From Gemmobacter denitrificans (GTDB lineage Bacteria > Pseudomonadota > Alphaproteobacteria > Rhodobacterales > Rhodobacteraceae), in contig NZ_JBALHR010000013.1 of assembly GCF_036964905.1 (NCBI RefSeq), forward strand, positions 41,565 through 105,564: a DNA stretch of 64,000 nt, written 5' to 3'. Positions 33,176 through 39,827 of this stretch are shown in pieces (position 1 is the first letter of the stretch; each line of letters starts with the position of its first letter). Below the pieces are notes generated by a model. It was not told where the DNA came from. It ran no database searches and saw only the letters and a list, made by a program, of their open reading frames with translations. A program made the translations under genes and the position numbers.

Positions 33176-34119
33176 GCCATCGTGCCACCAACTGGGCGAT
33201 CCAGCAGCGCGGGCTGGCGCCTGCGACCAAGCTCGTCCTCTGGCATCTCTGCGATCGGCACAACCCGGATTATGGGTGCTTCCCATCGCAGGACCAGTTG
33301 GCGGCCGATGCCGAAATCTCGCGGGCCAGCCTCAACACCCACCTCGACAAGCTGGAACTAGCCGGGCTGATCCGCCGCGAACGGCGCCTCGACGATGACA
33401 CAAAACGCCAGCGGACGACTCGGTACTTCCTCGGCTTCGAGGAGGAATTCGCCCTCAAGCCATGTCCAGATTCTGGACATGGGTCGACCCCGGAGCCGTG
33501 TCCAGATTTGGCGAAAAGCCGTGTCCAGAATCTGGACACTAACCCTGTAAGTAAAGAACCAGTAATTACTACCGCGCTTGACGCGGGCGCGACGCGCGAG
33601 GGCCGGGTCGAGGTTTCGGCAGGCGACGAGGGCCCCGATCTGGACGCAGCCGAGGCCGCCTGCCTTGCCGCTTGCGGCGAGGGGATGACCCCGGCGGCCA
33701 GGGCGGCGATCACCGCCACCACGGCCACGATCGGCGCATGGCTGAAAGCGGGCTACGACCTCGACCTCGACGTGCTGCCGGTGATCGCCGACCGGACGGC
33801 CAGGCCACGAGGCAGCCCGATCCGGACGTGGGATTACTTCAGCCAGGCGATCGCGGCGCGCCATGCCAAGCGGATCGCCCAGGGGGCAAAGGCGCGAGGG
33901 GCTGGCGAAGCTGGCGCTGGCCCTTCTGTCGCGCTTGGCGTCCCAGCCGTGGCGTCCGGCACGCCGGGCGGCATTCCCGAACACCTGCTGCGCCTCGCCG
34001 CTTGGATCAACTCCGGCAGCTACGTGCCGCCCAGCGCCTTCACCAACACTACCCGTGACGCCCTGCTGCGGGCGGGCCTTGTCACCGAGGCCACCCTGCG
34101 CGCCCGCCAAATCTACTAG
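33172..34119 (+). CDS. Winged-helix replication/regulatory protein
   Basis: A 315-aa protein. Residues about 20-75 form a winged helix-turn-helix of the 'helix-turn-helix domain-containing' phage replication type (LWHLCDRHNPDYGCFPSQDQ, then LAADAEISRASLNTHLDKLE and a wing GLIRRERRLDDD). A linker follows containing repeated CPDSGHG/CPDL motifs whose DNA carries palindromes (see 33461 and 33521). The C-terminal 150 residues include MTPAARAAITATTATIGAWL and an IRTWDYFSQAIAARHAKRI motif, similar to the O-like replication initiators of alphaproteobacterial phages. The codons around 33530-33580 (NPVSKEPVITTALDAG) are AT-richer, which could mark a replication origin inside the gene. Confidence 0.78.
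   Translation: MSHRATNWAIQQRGLAPATKLVLWHLCDRHNPDYGCFPSQDQLAADAEISRASLNTHLDKLELAGLIRRERRLDDDTKRQRTTRYFLGFEEEFALKPCPDSGHGSTPEPCPDLAKSRVQNLDTNPVSKEPVITTALDAGATREGRVEVSAGDEGPDLDAAEAACLAACGEGMTPAARAAITATTATIGAWLKAGYDLDLDVLPVIADRTARPRGSPIRTWDYFSQAIAARHAKRIAQGAKARGAGEAGAGPSVALGVPAVASGTPGGIPEHLLRLAAWINSGSYVPPSAFTNTTRDALLRAGLVTEATLRARQIY
33461..33481. repeat. 21-bp palindrome within the winged-helix gene
   Basis: Ten bases, CATGTCCAGA, are mirrored exactly around one central T. A single related half-site (GTGTCCAGATTT) begins at 33498 and a second palindrome lies at 33521. This is a candidate iteron or operator cluster within the coding sequence. Confidence 0.7.
33521..33539. repeat. 19-bp palindrome GTGTCCAGAATCTGGACAC
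   Basis: A perfect palindrome around a central A, sharing TGTCCAGA/TCTGGACA with the one at 33461-33481, 60 bp away (about six helical turns). That phasing would place two bound dimers on the same DNA face. Confidence 0.7.
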
Positions 34120-34137
34120 CCCCGAAGGAGCCCCCCA

Positions 34138-34659
34138 TTGCGCCTGACGCCCCGCGAGATCGAGGATCGCCTCGAGGAAGCCGCCTACACCCTCAGGAAC
34201 CTGCCCGAGAAAGACCGCCCCCGCGGCTATGGCAATTCCTGGCCGCCGGTGGTGCACGACGCCCGCCACGCCTACGGCTACACACCCGAGCGCCCGATGC
34301 GCGTGATCCCCAGCGCGGCGGCCATCAGCCGGATGGAGGAATGCTTCGACTGGCTCCTGATGCTGAACCCCGAGGACGCCCGGATCATCTGGCTCAGGGC
34401 CGAAGGTGCCCGCTGGCGGCAGGTCTGCATCAGGGCTGGTGTAGTGCGATCCACCGCCTGGCGCCGCTGGGTGGCCGCTCTTCTGACCATCTCGAAGAAG
34501 CTGGAAAAGCTCGACAAATCAAAGAGCAAAGGCAAGGGCGCAAAACCCCTCACCGCAACCGCCCGCAATCAACCGCGCGAAAGCGCTGCGGACACCGAGG
34601 ACAACCCGCTCGATCCGTCGAACTTCGGGCGCGACACTTTCCCGGGTTTTGACGCATAA
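34138..34659 (+). CDS. DUF6362-like phage protein with HTH core
   Basis: A 173-aa protein read from a TTG start at 34138, eight bases after AAGGAG. It contains RLTPREIEDRLEEAAYTLRN, a PRGYGNSWPPVVHDARHAYG segment and a helix-turn-helix-like stretch, EGARWRQVCIRAGVVRSTAW. This matches a family I know as DUF6362, common in Rhodobacterales phages just before DNA-modification or packaging genes. The C terminus is Lys-rich (KKLEKLDKSKSKGKGAK) and probably disordered. A DNA-binding regulatory role is likely. Confidence 0.75.
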   Translation: MRLTPREIEDRLEEAAYTLRNLPEKDRPRGYGNSWPPVVHDARHAYGYTPERPMRVIPSAAAISRMEECFDWLLMLNPEDARIIWLRAEGARWRQVCIRAGVVRSTAWRRWVAALLTISKKLEKLDKSKSKGKGAKPLTATARNQPRESAADTEDNPLDPSNFGRDTFPGFDA

Positions 34660-34916
34660 AGAAGGCAAGATGGCGAAGGGTGCAGGCGACGGATCGCTTC
34701 ACTCCAAGCCCTCACCCCTGCTCCCGCCGCCGCTCCCGGCAGCCCCCCCGCCTTAGGTTCTCCCGGAAGGGAGGCGTATGCGGGGGGCCTAGACGCGTCT
34801 AACCGCTAGTGACAGAACAAAAATCTGGGTCCGCGCCTTGGGTGCGCGCTTTGGGTGCGCGGGTGCGCACCTAAGGCCGCAGCCCTCGGCCAACCCCATC
34901 CGAAAGGCCCTTCCCC
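34660..34916. other. Intergenic region with TTGGGTGCGCG tandem repeats
   Basis: 257 bp without a supported gene. TTGGGTGCGCG occurs at 34838-34848 and 34851-34861, and a third GGGTGCGCAC follows at 34861-34870, the last being part of the palindrome GGTGCGCACC. The iteration lies about 50 bp upstream of the ParB-like gene and may be its operator. Confidence 0.6.
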
Positions 34917-35693
34917 GTGCTTCAGATCGACATGCTCCCGGTTGACCGACTGGTTCCCTACATCCGCAATGCCCGAACCCACAGCGAAGATCAGATCGCC
35001 CAGATCGCGGCCTCGATCGCCGAGTTCGGTTTCACCAACCCGATCCTGATCGGCGAGGACGAGGTGATCATCGCAGGCCACGGCCGCTTGATGGCCGCGA
35101 AGGCGCTGGGCCTAACCGAAGTGCCAGTGATCGTGCTGGACCATCTGACCGAGCCCCAGCGCCGGGCACTGGTGATCGCCGACAACCGCATCGCCGAAAA
35201 CGCCGGATGGGACGACGATCTCCTGCGGTCGGAACTGGCGGCGCTGCGCGAGGCGGATTTCGATCTGGACCTGATCGGCTTCGATGAGGCCGAACTGGAC
35301 GAGATCATGGCCGGGTTTGAAGGCTTTGGCATGGGCGGCGGTGAGGGAGACGCCCAGGGCGAAAGCACCGGCGGTGGCGCGGCGGCCCCGGCCCCCTCGG
35401 CGAACCTCGCCGAACGCTTCGGCATCCCGCCCTTCTCGGTCTTTGAGGCCCGCAAGGGCTGGTGGCAGGATCGCAAGCGCGCTTGGCTGGATCTGGGTGT
35501 CCGATCTGAACTCGGCCGTGGCGCTGCCCCCGGCGGCACGCCCCGTCCCCTCGATCGCGGCTGGTCGGGCGAGAAATCCTTCCTCGCCGTCCCCGGCATG
35601 GGCTCCGCCGACCCCGCCCCGATCCACAAGGACATCGACCACTATCGCCACAAAGAGGGCAAGCGCACCCGGAAGGAGGCCGCCCATGGCTAA
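34917..35693 (+). CDS. ParB-like nuclease-domain protein
   Basis: A 258-aa protein with an N-terminal ParB/Srx fold. MLPVDRLVPYIRNARTHSED starts the domain, then ASIAEFGFTNPILI, the phosphate-binding motif IIAGHGRLMAAKALG (about 52-66), and PQRRALVIADNRIAENAGWD. The C-terminal half (FSVFEARKGWWQDRKRAWLD and a Gly/Pro-rich tail) is the phage-specific extension often found in front of an adenine/cytosine methylase. It overlaps the methyltransferase gene by 8 bp. In such phages the pair is thought to direct modification of phage DNA; partitioning is unlikely because no ParA is present. Confidence 0.88.
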   Translation: MLQIDMLPVDRLVPYIRNARTHSEDQIAQIAASIAEFGFTNPILIGEDEVIIAGHGRLMAAKALGLTEVPVIVLDHLTEPQRRALVIADNRIAENAGWDDDLLRSELAALREADFDLDLIGFDEAELDEIMAGFEGFGMGGGEGDAQGESTGGGAAAPAPSANLAERFGIPPFSVFEARKGWWQDRKRAWLDLGVRSELGRGAAPGGTPRPLDRGWSGEKSFLAVPGMGSADPAPIHKDIDHYRHKEGKRTRKEAAHG

Positions 35694-36654
35694 GGGCCCC
35701 GCCCGCACTTTCGGGCAAGACCTGATGCGCGGCGAGCATGTGGTCGGGGCTGGGCAGTCCGCCCCGCACAATGGCGGGGTGCTGATGCCCTCGCACACCT
35801 CGGGCGATCCATCCTTCTACGCCAAGAAGCGCACCAAGGAGGCCGAACTTGGCCGGGAACTGACGACCGAAGAATTCCTTGCCAACCATTACGCCGCCTC
35901 GGATGCTCCCACCGCCTCGGGCACGTCGATCTTCGATCCGGTCCTCTGCGAAATCGCCTATCGCTGGTTCTGCCCGCCGGGTGGCACCGTCCTGGACCCC
36001 TTCGCGGGCGGTTCCGTCCGCGGCATCGTCGCGGCCCGCCTTGGGCGGCCTTACGTCGGGATCGAACTCCGCGCCGAACAGGTGGCCGCGAACCTGGCGC
36101 AGGCCGATCTGGCGGGCGACCCGGCGCCTCGCTGGATCGCCGGGGATAGCCGTGATCTCGCCCGGCTGGCGGCTGGCATCGAGGCCGATTTGGTGTTCAG
36201 CTGCCCGCCCTACTGGAACCTCGAACGCTATTCCGATGACCCCTCGGACCTTTCAACCATGCCCCTGGCCGACTTCCTGACGGCCCTGGGCGAGATCATC
36301 GCCCAGGCCGTCGCCCGCCTCCGGCCGAACCGCTTCGCCGTCTGGGTCATCGGCGATGTCCGCGATGCTGACGGCTTCTTCGTCAACCTGCCGGGCCTGA
36401 CGGTCGAAGCCTTTGAGGCCGCCGGTGCCCGCTTCTACAACGACGCGATCCTCGTCACCGCCGTGGGTTCCCTGCCGATCCGTGTCGGTCGCCAGTTCAC
36501 CGCCGCCCGCAAGCTCGGCCGGACGCACCAGAACGTGCTGGTATTCTGCAAGGGCGATCCCCGCAAGGCGACCGAGGCCTGCGGGCCGGTGGAGTTCGGC
36601 GAGATCGATGGGCCGGACACCGACGACGAAGCCGATCCGGAGGACGACCAATGA
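35686..36654 (+). CDS. Beta-class DNA methyltransferase (N4-cytosine or N6-adenine)
   Basis: A 322-aa methyltransferase. The SAM motif VLDPFAGGSVRGIVAARLG is near residues 101-119 and the catalytic SCPPYWNLERY is near 171; the order (catalytic motif after SAM motif) and spacing are compatible with a beta/gamma-like arrangement and SPPY/CPPY favours N4-cytosine or N6-adenine. AVWVIGDVRDADGFFVNL and LGRTHQNVLVFCKGDPR complete the fold; HQNVLVFCKG is characteristic of phage DNA methylases that protect against host restriction. Overlaps the ParB-like gene by 8 bp and the next gene by 4 bp. Confidence 0.9.
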   Translation: MAKGPARTFGQDLMRGEHVVGAGQSAPHNGGVLMPSHTSGDPSFYAKKRTKEAELGRELTTEEFLANHYAASDAPTASGTSIFDPVLCEIAYRWFCPPGGTVLDPFAGGSVRGIVAARLGRPYVGIELRAEQVAANLAQADLAGDPAPRWIAGDSRDLARLAAGIEADLVFSCPPYWNLERYSDDPSDLSTMPLADFLTALGEIIAQAVARLRPNRFAVWVIGDVRDADGFFVNLPGLTVEAFEAAGARFYNDAILVTAVGSLPIRVGRQFTAARKLGRTHQNVLVFCKGDPRKATEACGPVEFGEIDGPDTDDEADPEDDQ

Positions 36655-37355
36655 CTGCCCCGATCCTCGAAATGCACCACGGAATCGCCGTTGTCCGTGA
36701 TGATCTTTTCCCCGGCGGCACCAAGGCCCGCTTCATCGCCCAGGTCTTCGATGGAGTGCAGGAGGCGGTCTATGCCAGCCCGCCGGAAGGCGGCGCACAG
36801 ACCGCGATCGCAACGGTCGCCCGACGCCTCGGCAAGCGCGCGACGATCTTCGTCGCCGCCCGCACCCGGCCGCATCCCCGCACGCTTGAGGCCGCCCGCC
36901 TCGGCGCCAAGGTCGTGCCGATCAGCCCGGGCTATCTGTCGGTCGTGCAATCCCGCGCCCGCGAATACTGCCGCAACACCGGCGCCAGCCTGATCCCCTT
37001 CGGCGCCGAAATCCCGGGCGCGGTCGAGGCAATCTCCGCCGCCGCCCGCCTGGCCGCTTTCGATCCCGAAGAGGTCTGGTGCGCCGCCGGTTCCGGCGTC
37101 CTCGCCCGCGGCCTCGCCGCCGCCTGGCCGAAAGCCCGCCGCTACGTCGTCCAGATCGGCCGAGACCTCACCCCGCGCGAGGTCGGCGGGGCCACGATCC
37201 ACGTTCATCCCCGCAAGTTCAGCGATCGCGCCGCGCTGGGCGCCCCGTTCCCGGCCGATCCGCACTACGATGCGAAGGCTTGGGAGATGTGCCTGGCAAA
37301 GCGTGGGCCGGGGCGGGTGCTTTTCTGGAACGTGGCGCCGCTGGCGAGGGCATGA
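36651..37355 (+). CDS. PLP-dependent-lyase-like fold protein in the DNA-modification module
   Basis: A 234-aa protein that reads like a shortened tryptophan-synthase-beta/ACC-deaminase-type enzyme. IAVVRDDLFPGGTKARFIAQ (about residues 11-30) resembles the GGNKxR lysine region; RRLGKRATIFVAARTRPHPR, GAEIPGAVEAISAAARLA and EVWCAAGSGVLARGLAAAWP (Gly-rich phosphate loop) follow in the fold's order. The protein is about 100 residues shorter than metabolic members. It overlaps the methyltransferase gene by 4 bp. The family reading is tentative; if right, an enzyme adding or rearranging an amino-acid-like group on modified bases is conceivable. Confidence 0.6.
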   Translation: MTAPILEMHHGIAVVRDDLFPGGTKARFIAQVFDGVQEAVYASPPEGGAQTAIATVARRLGKRATIFVAARTRPHPRTLEAARLGAKVVPISPGYLSVVQSRAREYCRNTGASLIPFGAEIPGAVEAISAAARLAAFDPEEVWCAAGSGVLARGLAAAWPKARRYVVQIGRDLTPREVGGATIHVHPRKFSDRAALGAPFPADPHYDAKAWEMCLAKRGPGRVLFWNVAPLARA

Positions 37356-37428
37356 AAGGGGGCTACTGTCTTGCGACAATCGCCGCTAAGGTTTCTGGCA
37401 GTCACGTCGCCAGAAGGAGCAGTCCTAA

Positions 37429-37941
37429 TTGACGGAGGTTAACGACACGCTGTCCAAGTTTGCTGCCGCGATGCAAGACTTACTGACTGACGAAGCGTTC
37501 CGGTATGCAAATCCGGGTGAACAAGCCATAACTGCCCAGCTTTGCCAATTGATGGCGACTCTGTTTCCAGAATGGAATGTGAACGCAGAGTGGAATCGCC
37601 GCCAGACAGAGGCCAAGATGTTGGCATATGGGCTCGATGACCAAGTCGAAGCGCTGCGATTGATACGACCTGACATCATCGTGCATCGGATTGGGCTCCC
37701 AGAAAATCTCTTGGTCGTTGAAGCCAAACGCGTCGAAAATCGCCTTGATGCTCAAGATAGGGCGAAACTACTTGCGATGACCAATGCCGCAAAAGGATAT
37801 GGCTACCTGATTGGCATTCGTGTCGTTATCGACATGCAGCACGGCTCAGTCGCCGACCTTGAAGTTTTCACCAACGGCTCAAGCAGTGCCGAACTTACGG
37901 AATTTCTTGAGGGCCGGTTGCAAGCACACGGCGTCCGATAA
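37429..37941 (+). CDS. Accessory protein with PD-(D/E)XK-like core
   Basis: A 170-aa protein from a TTG start at 37429 with AAGGAG 14 bases upstream. Helical N terminus (KFAAAMQDLLTDEAFRYANP), then IRPDIIVHRIGLPENLLVVE followed by AKR (about residues 84-106), giving Asp and ExK of a restriction-endonuclease-like fold, and YLIGIRVVIDMQHGSVADLE. GC and codon use are visibly different from both neighbours, and it stands alone between the modification module and minus-strand genes, so it looks like a recently acquired moron. It may be a nuclease-like restriction, anti-restriction or exclusion protein. Confidence 0.75.
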   Translation: MTEVNDTLSKFAAAMQDLLTDEAFRYANPGEQAITAQLCQLMATLFPEWNVNAEWNRRQTEAKMLAYGLDDQVEALRLIRPDIIVHRIGLPENLLVVEAKRVENRLDAQDRAKLLAMTNAAKGYGYLIGIRVVIDMQHGSVADLEVFTNGSSSAELTEFLEGRLQAHGVR

Positions 37942-37977
37942 GTTCGATACGAGTCAAGTTTGGCTTTCCACTATCGA

Positions 37978-38313
37978 TCAGTGCAACATCTCCGCCAGCC
38001 CGACCGCCTCGAACGCCGCCTTCAGGGCCGGATCGAAGCCGGGGTCGATCCGGGCCGGGCCGTAGCCGTGATCCCGGTTCCAGCGATCGATCTCTCGCAG
38101 GGCGGCGGCAAACTCCTCGTCGGTGTCGCAGACGGTTCGGGTGACATCGCCTTCGGCGAAGTTGAGGATGGTGCGTTCAGCGGGTGAGGCCCATGTGCCG
38201 AACCACGAGGCGTCTTGGGCGGTATCAACCTGCGCCCATCCCCGGGCGCAGGTGCAAAGGTCGAAATCGAAGCGATAGCGGTCACCTGGTTCAAAGCTGC
38301 GGATGATCTTCAT
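37978..38313 (-). CDS. Hypothetical phage protein
   Basis: A 111-aa acidic protein (MKIIRSFEPGDRYRFDFDLC...), with Cys-rich DLCTCARGWAQVDT early and GFDPALKAAFEAVGLAEML at the end. Its start overlaps the stop of the next upstream gene (ATGA), so it is the last gene of a three-gene minus-strand cluster inserted between modification and packaging genes. I do not recognise it; short phage proteins with this N terminus occur in Rhodobacterales prophages. Confidence 0.72.
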   Translation of the reverse strand: MKIIRSFEPGDRYRFDFDLCTCARGWAQVDTAQDASWFGTWASPAERTILNFAEGDVTRTVCDTDEEFAAALREIDRWNRDHGYGPARIDPGFDPALKAAFEAVGLAEMLH

Positions 38314-38894
38314 GCCCGGCCCTCCCGGGATTCGATCGCCAGCACCGCGAGGTCGCGATAGCGGGCCAGCGCTTTGGGGCTGGATGAGATCGGATTGATC
38401 GAGATGGCACGCAGACCGGTTGCATCGGCCTTCCCGGCCAGTTCCACCAGCGCGGCCAGCTTGGCGCGGAATCGGGCATGGGTCGCGGCCGAGAAGTCGG
38501 GCGGCGGGGGCAGCTCGCCCTGCCGGGCCTTGGCCTCGATGTCGGCATCCCGGCGTCGGCGCGGGGCGCTGGGCGCGGCGGCGGGTTCGGTTTCGGCCAG
38601 CTGCGCCGGTTCAGCGATCGGTTCCGCCGTGGCCGAGGGCGGCGCCGGTTCTGCCGGGGCGTCCGGCTCGCAGGCGTCAATCTCCGCCACCAGCCGCCCT
38701 TCGGCGGTCTCCAAGCCGGGGGCTGTCAGGATCGCCTTGATGGCCTTGGGCGCCCGTTCGGCGCCGATCTTGGCGGCAAGCAGGCGCTCGAACCGTTCGG
38801 CGGCGGCGGCCACGCTGGCGCTGCGCCCCAAGGGCGCCTCGCTCAGGCGCTGGGCGAGGCGGTTGATCTGGACGGCGGAGAGGTTGGTGAACAT
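38310..38894 (-). CDS. Hypothetical phage protein, Ala/Pro-rich centre
   Basis: A 194-aa protein starting MFTNLSAVQINRLAQRLSEA at 38894; the longer frame upstream is a shadow of the next gene. It has a helical N terminus (ERFERLLAAKIGAERAPKAI), a disordered Ala/Pro/Glu linker (residues 75-125) and a helical C terminus (KLAALVELAGKADATGLRAI). Coupled to the 111-aa gene by a 4-bp overlap. Function unknown. Confidence 0.68.
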   Translation of the reverse strand: MFTNLSAVQINRLAQRLSEAPLGRSASVAAAAERFERLLAAKIGAERAPKAIKAILTAPGLETAEGRLVAEIDACEPDAPAEPAPPSATAEPIAEPAQLAETEPAAAPSAPRRRRDADIEAKARQGELPPPPDFSAATHARFRAKLAALVELAGKADATGLRAISINPISSSPKALARYRDLAVLAIESREGRA

Positions 38895-38905
38895 CGGGGC
38901 CTCCT

Positions 38906-39127
38906 TCAGGCGTTCTTGATGTGGGCGGAGCGGCCTTCGGCGGTGACGGCGTAGATCATGGTGCGGCTGTCGCCGAAGGTGGTGGCGAAGGCTTCGGCCT
39001 GATCGATCCGGTCGAACCGGGCGCGGATGCGGGTCGCGGGTTTCGACCCGCGGCAGGCGATGAAATGGTCGGCGGCGGCGAGGCAATTGGCCTCGAAGCC
39101 GGTCATCGGGGCGGTCTTGGCGGGCAT
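38906..39127 (-). CDS. Small hypothetical phage protein
   Basis: A 73-aa protein starting MPAKTAPMTGFEANCLAAAD at 39127, with GGAGG eight bases upstream, which decides this start over the longer frame. It contains ARFDRIDQAEAFATTFGDSR and YAVTAEGRSAHI, which look like a small alpha/beta domain. First gene of the minus-strand cluster, divergent from the terminase operon. Function unknown. Confidence 0.68.
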   Translation of the reverse strand: MPAKTAPMTGFEANCLAAADHFIACRGSKPATRIRARFDRIDQAEAFATTFGDSRTMIYAVTAEGRSAHIKNA

Positions 39128-39218
39128 CGGGAACCTCCGTTTCAAGGTGTCGCAGACATTGCCGAGACCGTCCGAAGAGCAAGTCCAAATCACTGACTTA
39201 ATTGGAGAATGTCGAAAT

Positions 39219-39827
39219 ATGGGGCTGTCGCGGCGCGCCTACGCGGCCTTGCGCGGGGTGCATGAAAGCGCCGTGCGCAAGGCCATCGCCACGGGGCGGA
39301 TCACGACGGAAGCTGACGGCACGATCGATGCCGCCAAGGCCGATGCGATGTGGGACGCCTCGACCGATCCGGCAAAACAGCGCGGCGCACATGCCCGGGA
39401 TCTGGGGCGCGGCACGGCCGCCGCGACCCGGGCTGTGGCGGGCACCAAGGCGGTGCCGCGGCAGGCCTTCGCGGCCGTCGCCGAGACACTGACCGAGGCC
39501 GGTGCCGATCCGGGTGCGGCCGCGGGCGACGGCGGCGAGGTCTCCTTCGTCAAAGCCCGAATGGCGAATGAGGTGCTGAAGGCTCAGACCGCCCGGGTGC
39601 GGTTGCAGAAGATGAAGGGCGAGGTCGTCGATCGCGCCCGGGCGACGGCGATGGTCTTTGATCTGGCCCGGCGTGAACGCGACGCGTGGCTGAACTGGCC
39701 GCCGCGTGTAGCGGCCGACATCGCAGCCGAACTCGGGGCCGAGCCCCATGCCGTGGAACAGGTGTTGATGCGTTACCTGCGCCGCCATTTGGCGGAGATG
39801 TCGGAGGTCAAGGTTGAACTTCGCTAG
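39219..39827 (+). CDS. Terminase small subunit-like protein
   Basis: A 202-aa protein starting MGLSRRAYAALRGVHESAVR at 39219, after GGAG. The first 40 residues are a helix-turn-helix for packaging-site recognition (RAYAALRGVHESAVRKAIAT), followed by an Ala/Gly-rich linker and a helical C terminus (RMANEVLKAQTARVRLQKMK, then RERDAWLNWPPRVAADIAAE) of the Nu1/'elements of external origin' type. It overlaps the large subunit by 14 bp. The packaging initiation site would be in or near this gene; I cannot point to it. Confidence 0.84.
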   Translation: MGLSRRAYAALRGVHESAVRKAIATGRITTEADGTIDAAKADAMWDASTDPAKQRGAHARDLGRGTAAATRAVAGTKAVPRQAFAAVAETLTEAGADPGAAAGDGGEVSFVKARMANEVLKAQTARVRLQKMKGEVVDRARATAMVFDLARRERDAWLNWPPRVAADIAAELGAEPHAVEQVLMRYLRRHLAEMSEVKVELR

